DNA of 64,000 nucleotides, taken from positions 49,732,285 to 49,796,284 of the forward strand of contig NC_079204.1 in assembly GCF_026745355.1 (NCBI RefSeq), written 5' to 3'. The position numbers were made by a program, and so were the translations under genes. Shown here piece after piece: positions 61,726-64,000 of this stretch; within the stretch, counting starts at the first letter, position 1; each line of letters opens with the position of its first letter. The notes beneath the pieces were generated by a model. It was given only the letters and a program-made list of their open reading frames with translations. It was not told where the DNA came from and did no database searches. The DNA comes from Beta vulgaris subsp. vulgaris (Eukaryota > Streptophyta > Magnoliopsida > Caryophyllales > Amaranthaceae).

Positions 61726-61991
61726 AGCCTTGTTTGGTTGTATATAGGAAGTCATATTTTCTAAGAAGTTATTTTTTCCATGTATTTGAAATTTTTAGGA
61801 AGTGTAAAATTGTGTTTGGTTGATAATAGGAAGTAGAACTTTCTATGGGAAGCTTATCTAGGGGGACCTAGGAAGTTCTACTTCCTAGGAAGTTCAAATT
61901 CCCATGATTTTGCCAACCAAACAACTTCATATAAATCTACTTCTTAGGAATTTGTACTTCTTATGATTTGTTTTGTCAACGAAACAAGGCC
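61726..61991. mobile_element. Tourist-like MITE downstream of histone H4
   Basis: Ends AGCCTTGTTTGGTTG and, inverted, GGCCTTGTTTCGTTG, flanked by TTA on both sides; 266 bp. Repeated AGGAAGTAGAACTTC-like motifs in the interior. Confidence 0.8.
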
Positions 61992-62486
61992 TTAGATTTT
62001 TTTGAGTTCAATTTCATCCGTACGGCTCTTGGCCCTTCGCACAAGGCCACTCACCCAGTAAAAGTAATAATTGGGGCATAGTTTCACAATCAGTGAAAGT
62101 AATGAAAATGATATTTTTAAAAGCCTCTCATTCTTGCTCTTTTTTTCTCATTGATATTTCTTCCACTCCTACTATAAAAACTCCATGACGTGGTGGTACG
62201 ATTTTTAGCAAGTCTAAAAAAGTAAATAAATTGGTGGATATGTGTAAGATCAAACTTCAGAAAAAAAAGCATAGAGAAAACTGTTGCCCGTAAGATGGTG
62301 CGAATAATTTGAGACACCCAAATTGGGATATGGAACAAATGATCTAAGATAAAGAAGGATATTTTTTTTTTGACATCCAAGCGTACAAACTGTAAATTAG
62401 ATGCAATACTATCATTCATTCGACTCCAATTAGCTAATTCATGTGCATCCTTGACTATCTCTTAGCTGCCATCATTTGTATTTCAC

Positions 62487-63117
62487 TTTTTTTTTTTTTT
62501 TTACATCGGAATAATTTGCATTAATAAAACCAGAATTACATCCTAATGCTAAAAAACAAACAAGCGAACTGAAAGAAATGAAACTGAGTTGGACTCGCTC
62601 TTACACAAACACTACAAAACCAGACATAACTTAAACTATAATAACAATACTCGATCCGGTGGATGACGCTTCTTTTTTGGGATGATGCGCGCCAGAATCC
62701 GGCTGAAAGCAGTTGAAGGGGAGGGCTGATTTCACGAGCGAGGCAACCAAGAAACAGCGAGATGATGAACTCGCTACAGGACCAATTCCATGTCAAGTTT
62801 CCCGAAAGAGTCACATTTGTATGTGACTTAATACCCTTTCGAAAGGGTATTATTAGAGACTTCTCTATCATGGAGAAGCTCACATGAGTTGACGCGCTAT
62901 AAACCCAATTAACAAATTGGGGAGCCGTCTTCAGATTTCGTTTTGTCAAGGCAATGGTAAATGAAACCATTACCAAGCGAGATTGAGATCTAACCAAGGT
63001 TAGATCTCGAAAAACAATCCGATTAAGAAAATCGGATGAACCAAACCCCAGACATGAAACCGCTAACCCTAACCAATAACCTAGACAGATGGATTTAACA
63101 AACACCACCACCACACT
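62487..63117 (-). mobile_element. Hairpin-rich poly(A)-tailed retroposon inserted in the RNase H remnant
   Basis: A T run at 62487-62502 marks a poly(A) tail on the minus strand. Just before it, TTAATGCAAATTATTCCGAT resembles the 3' end of the TPR retroposon. A CACTT repeat at both borders could be a short target duplication. The body has no convincing protein; the long open frame through it crosses hairpins and has unnatural composition. It contains eight consecutive stem-loops (separate entry). Confidence 0.55.
62756..63037 (-). repeat. Chain of eight consecutive hairpins
   Basis: Stem-loops, plus coordinates: 62756-62775 (6-bp stem), 62809-62828 (8), 62829-62852 (24-nt perfect palindrome), 62856-62881 (6 plus 3 across a bulge), 62904-62921 (7), 62950-62974 (9, one G-U pair on the minus-strand RNA), 62985-63008 (11-bp stem, 2-nt loop), 63017-63037 (8). 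They are separate sequences, not copies of one repeat. The G-U pair forms only if the minus strand is the RNA. Confidence 0.85.
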
Positions 63118-63484
63118 TAATGTCCATTGAATTGAGATATCCAGTGTGCGTCTGGATCGCAGTGAATGAGACAGTAAAGTTGAGTCCGTTTTGATTTGTA
63201 GTTGTCTGTACCCTTGTGTTGTAGCGCATGTAATTGCACGATGAACAACCTTAGCTTCTGTTTGGAGAGCTGAATTGGCAATGTCCCTGATTCCTTTAGC
63301 GATTAGATATTTTTTCAATCCTGTCTCCATAATCTAACGTAGCCTCATTGATGTGTTAAGTGGTCTCATGACCCATCTGTTAAAAGGGAAATTTGAGGGA
63401 CCTTATGGGTTTGTTTCCCTGTGTTGGCTAACATAAACCGTGGGGGAAATATTGGGCCTGGAAGATTTGTCTGATTGTGCGGAG

Positions 63485-64000
63485 TAGGGGTGTTCAGAGT
63501 GCGGTATGAACCACATTAAACCGCAATTCAAACTGTTTTTTCGCGATTTGAGTTGGTTTACGTTTTCAAAATTGTGATTTGTTGTGTGATTTTTAACAAA
63601 CTGCGGTTTGCGATTTGTGTTGGGTTTGATTTTCTGAAACCGATCCGTAAATCACAAATTCATTTCTTTTCTTTGAAAAAATAAATTTTTTTTTTTTTTA
63701 AAAATAAACCTGACAAACCTAAAAGTATACAAGATAATAAAGCCTATACAAGATTCCAAGTTGAAGTTAATACGACATATGAGTATTAAGTTAGGAGTTT
63801 AGGACGTTAGCACTCATCAATATTATTTGTTAGTTGTCTTCTAAGTCCATCTGTCAATTGGAGCTTATGAATTGTAAAGTCTTTTTATTTTATTTGGACT
63901 CTTTATTATCTAGTTTTATAGAGTCATGTATTGGTTTATCAACAACTTTGTACCATTTTTTTTAAATTCTTAGATTACAAAAGTCATATTGCTGAGGATA
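63485..64000. mobile_element. Left end of a possible hAT-like element running off the window
   Basis: Begins TAGGGGTGTTCAGAGTGCGG followed by repeated GCGGTTTG / AACCGCA motifs, a common style of plant hAT-type MITE ends. The matching right end (TGAACACCCCTA) is not in the window. Confidence 0.4.

Larger units (their letters stand above)
62350..63330 (-). mobile_element. 5'-truncated LINE-type fragment with RNase H remnant
   Basis: On the minus strand the upstream part (63115-63330) encodes an RNase H-like segment (ANSALQTEAKVVHRAITCAT, QLQIKTDSTLL), with the glutamate and aspartate in RVT_3-type context. After an interruption at about 62487-63117, the C-terminal part reads EIVKDAHELANWSRMNDS and ends in GGATGTC plus a poly(A) run (T run at 62350-62361). 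This fits the end of a plant LINE ORF2, or a retroposed RNase H gene. It is broken by a frame change and by the inserted element. Confidence 0.55.

Noticed and set aside
62756..63037. CRISPR-like array
   Set aside because: The hairpins differ in sequence, spacing is irregular, and this is plant nuclear DNA; there are no direct repeats.
62536..63330. 264-residue open frame on the minus strand
   Set aside because: Only the first 75 or so residues resemble RNase H. The rest reads through the inserted hairpin element and has implausible composition.

Overview
This is nuclear DNA of a flowering plant, probably a eudicot. The evidence is GT-AG spliced genes with long AT-rich introns, an intronless plant-type histone H4, a plant-specific ankyrin plus tandem CCCH zinc-finger protein, and many plant transposon families (Stowaway, Tourist, hAT, CACTA, Mutator-like, Ty1-copia, a 5S-containing TRIM, tRNA-SINE and LINE-type retroposons). 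The species cannot be fixed from the sequence alone.

Layout. (1) From 1 to about 23 kb, minus strand: one large gene for an ARM/HEAT-repeat protein. I could chain 24 coding exons in one open frame (about 1,030 codons, C-terminus cut off by the window edge). Its introns hold nested transposons, with the most complex nest at 11.85-14.93 kb. (2) 23-34 kb: intergenic repeats, including an internally deleted copia element (26,546-29,294), a CACTA element (29,664-31,347), Stowaway and other MITEs, and a three-copy repeat of about 180 bp. (3) 34.8-39.4 kb: a tRNA-type SINE, then an intact minus-strand ankyrin/CCCH gene of the OXS2/AtTZF7 type with an upstream non-coding exon. (4) 40-49 kb: a nest of transposons with a chimeric Tourist-like MITE, two solo LTRs, a diverged third LTR, and a minus-strand Cassandra-like TRIM whose LTR carries a 5S-rRNA-like segment. 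(5) 49.7-51.7 kb: a retroposed intronless TPR-protein gene with poly(A) tail and 14-bp target duplication. (6) 52-58.2 kb: a CACTA element inside a Stowaway-like MITE, then a decayed hAT transposon. (7) 58.2-64 kb: a possible solo LTR, a second retroposon with a 17-bp target duplication, histone H4, two Tourist-like MITEs, and LINE/RNase H debris containing a poly(A)-tailed insertion with eight consecutive hairpins.

Only three host genes look functional: the ARM/HEAT gene, the CCCH gene and histone H4. They are unrelated in pathway. The most unusual signal is the hairpin chain at 62,756-63,037, inside a poly(A)-tailed insertion that I do not recognise.
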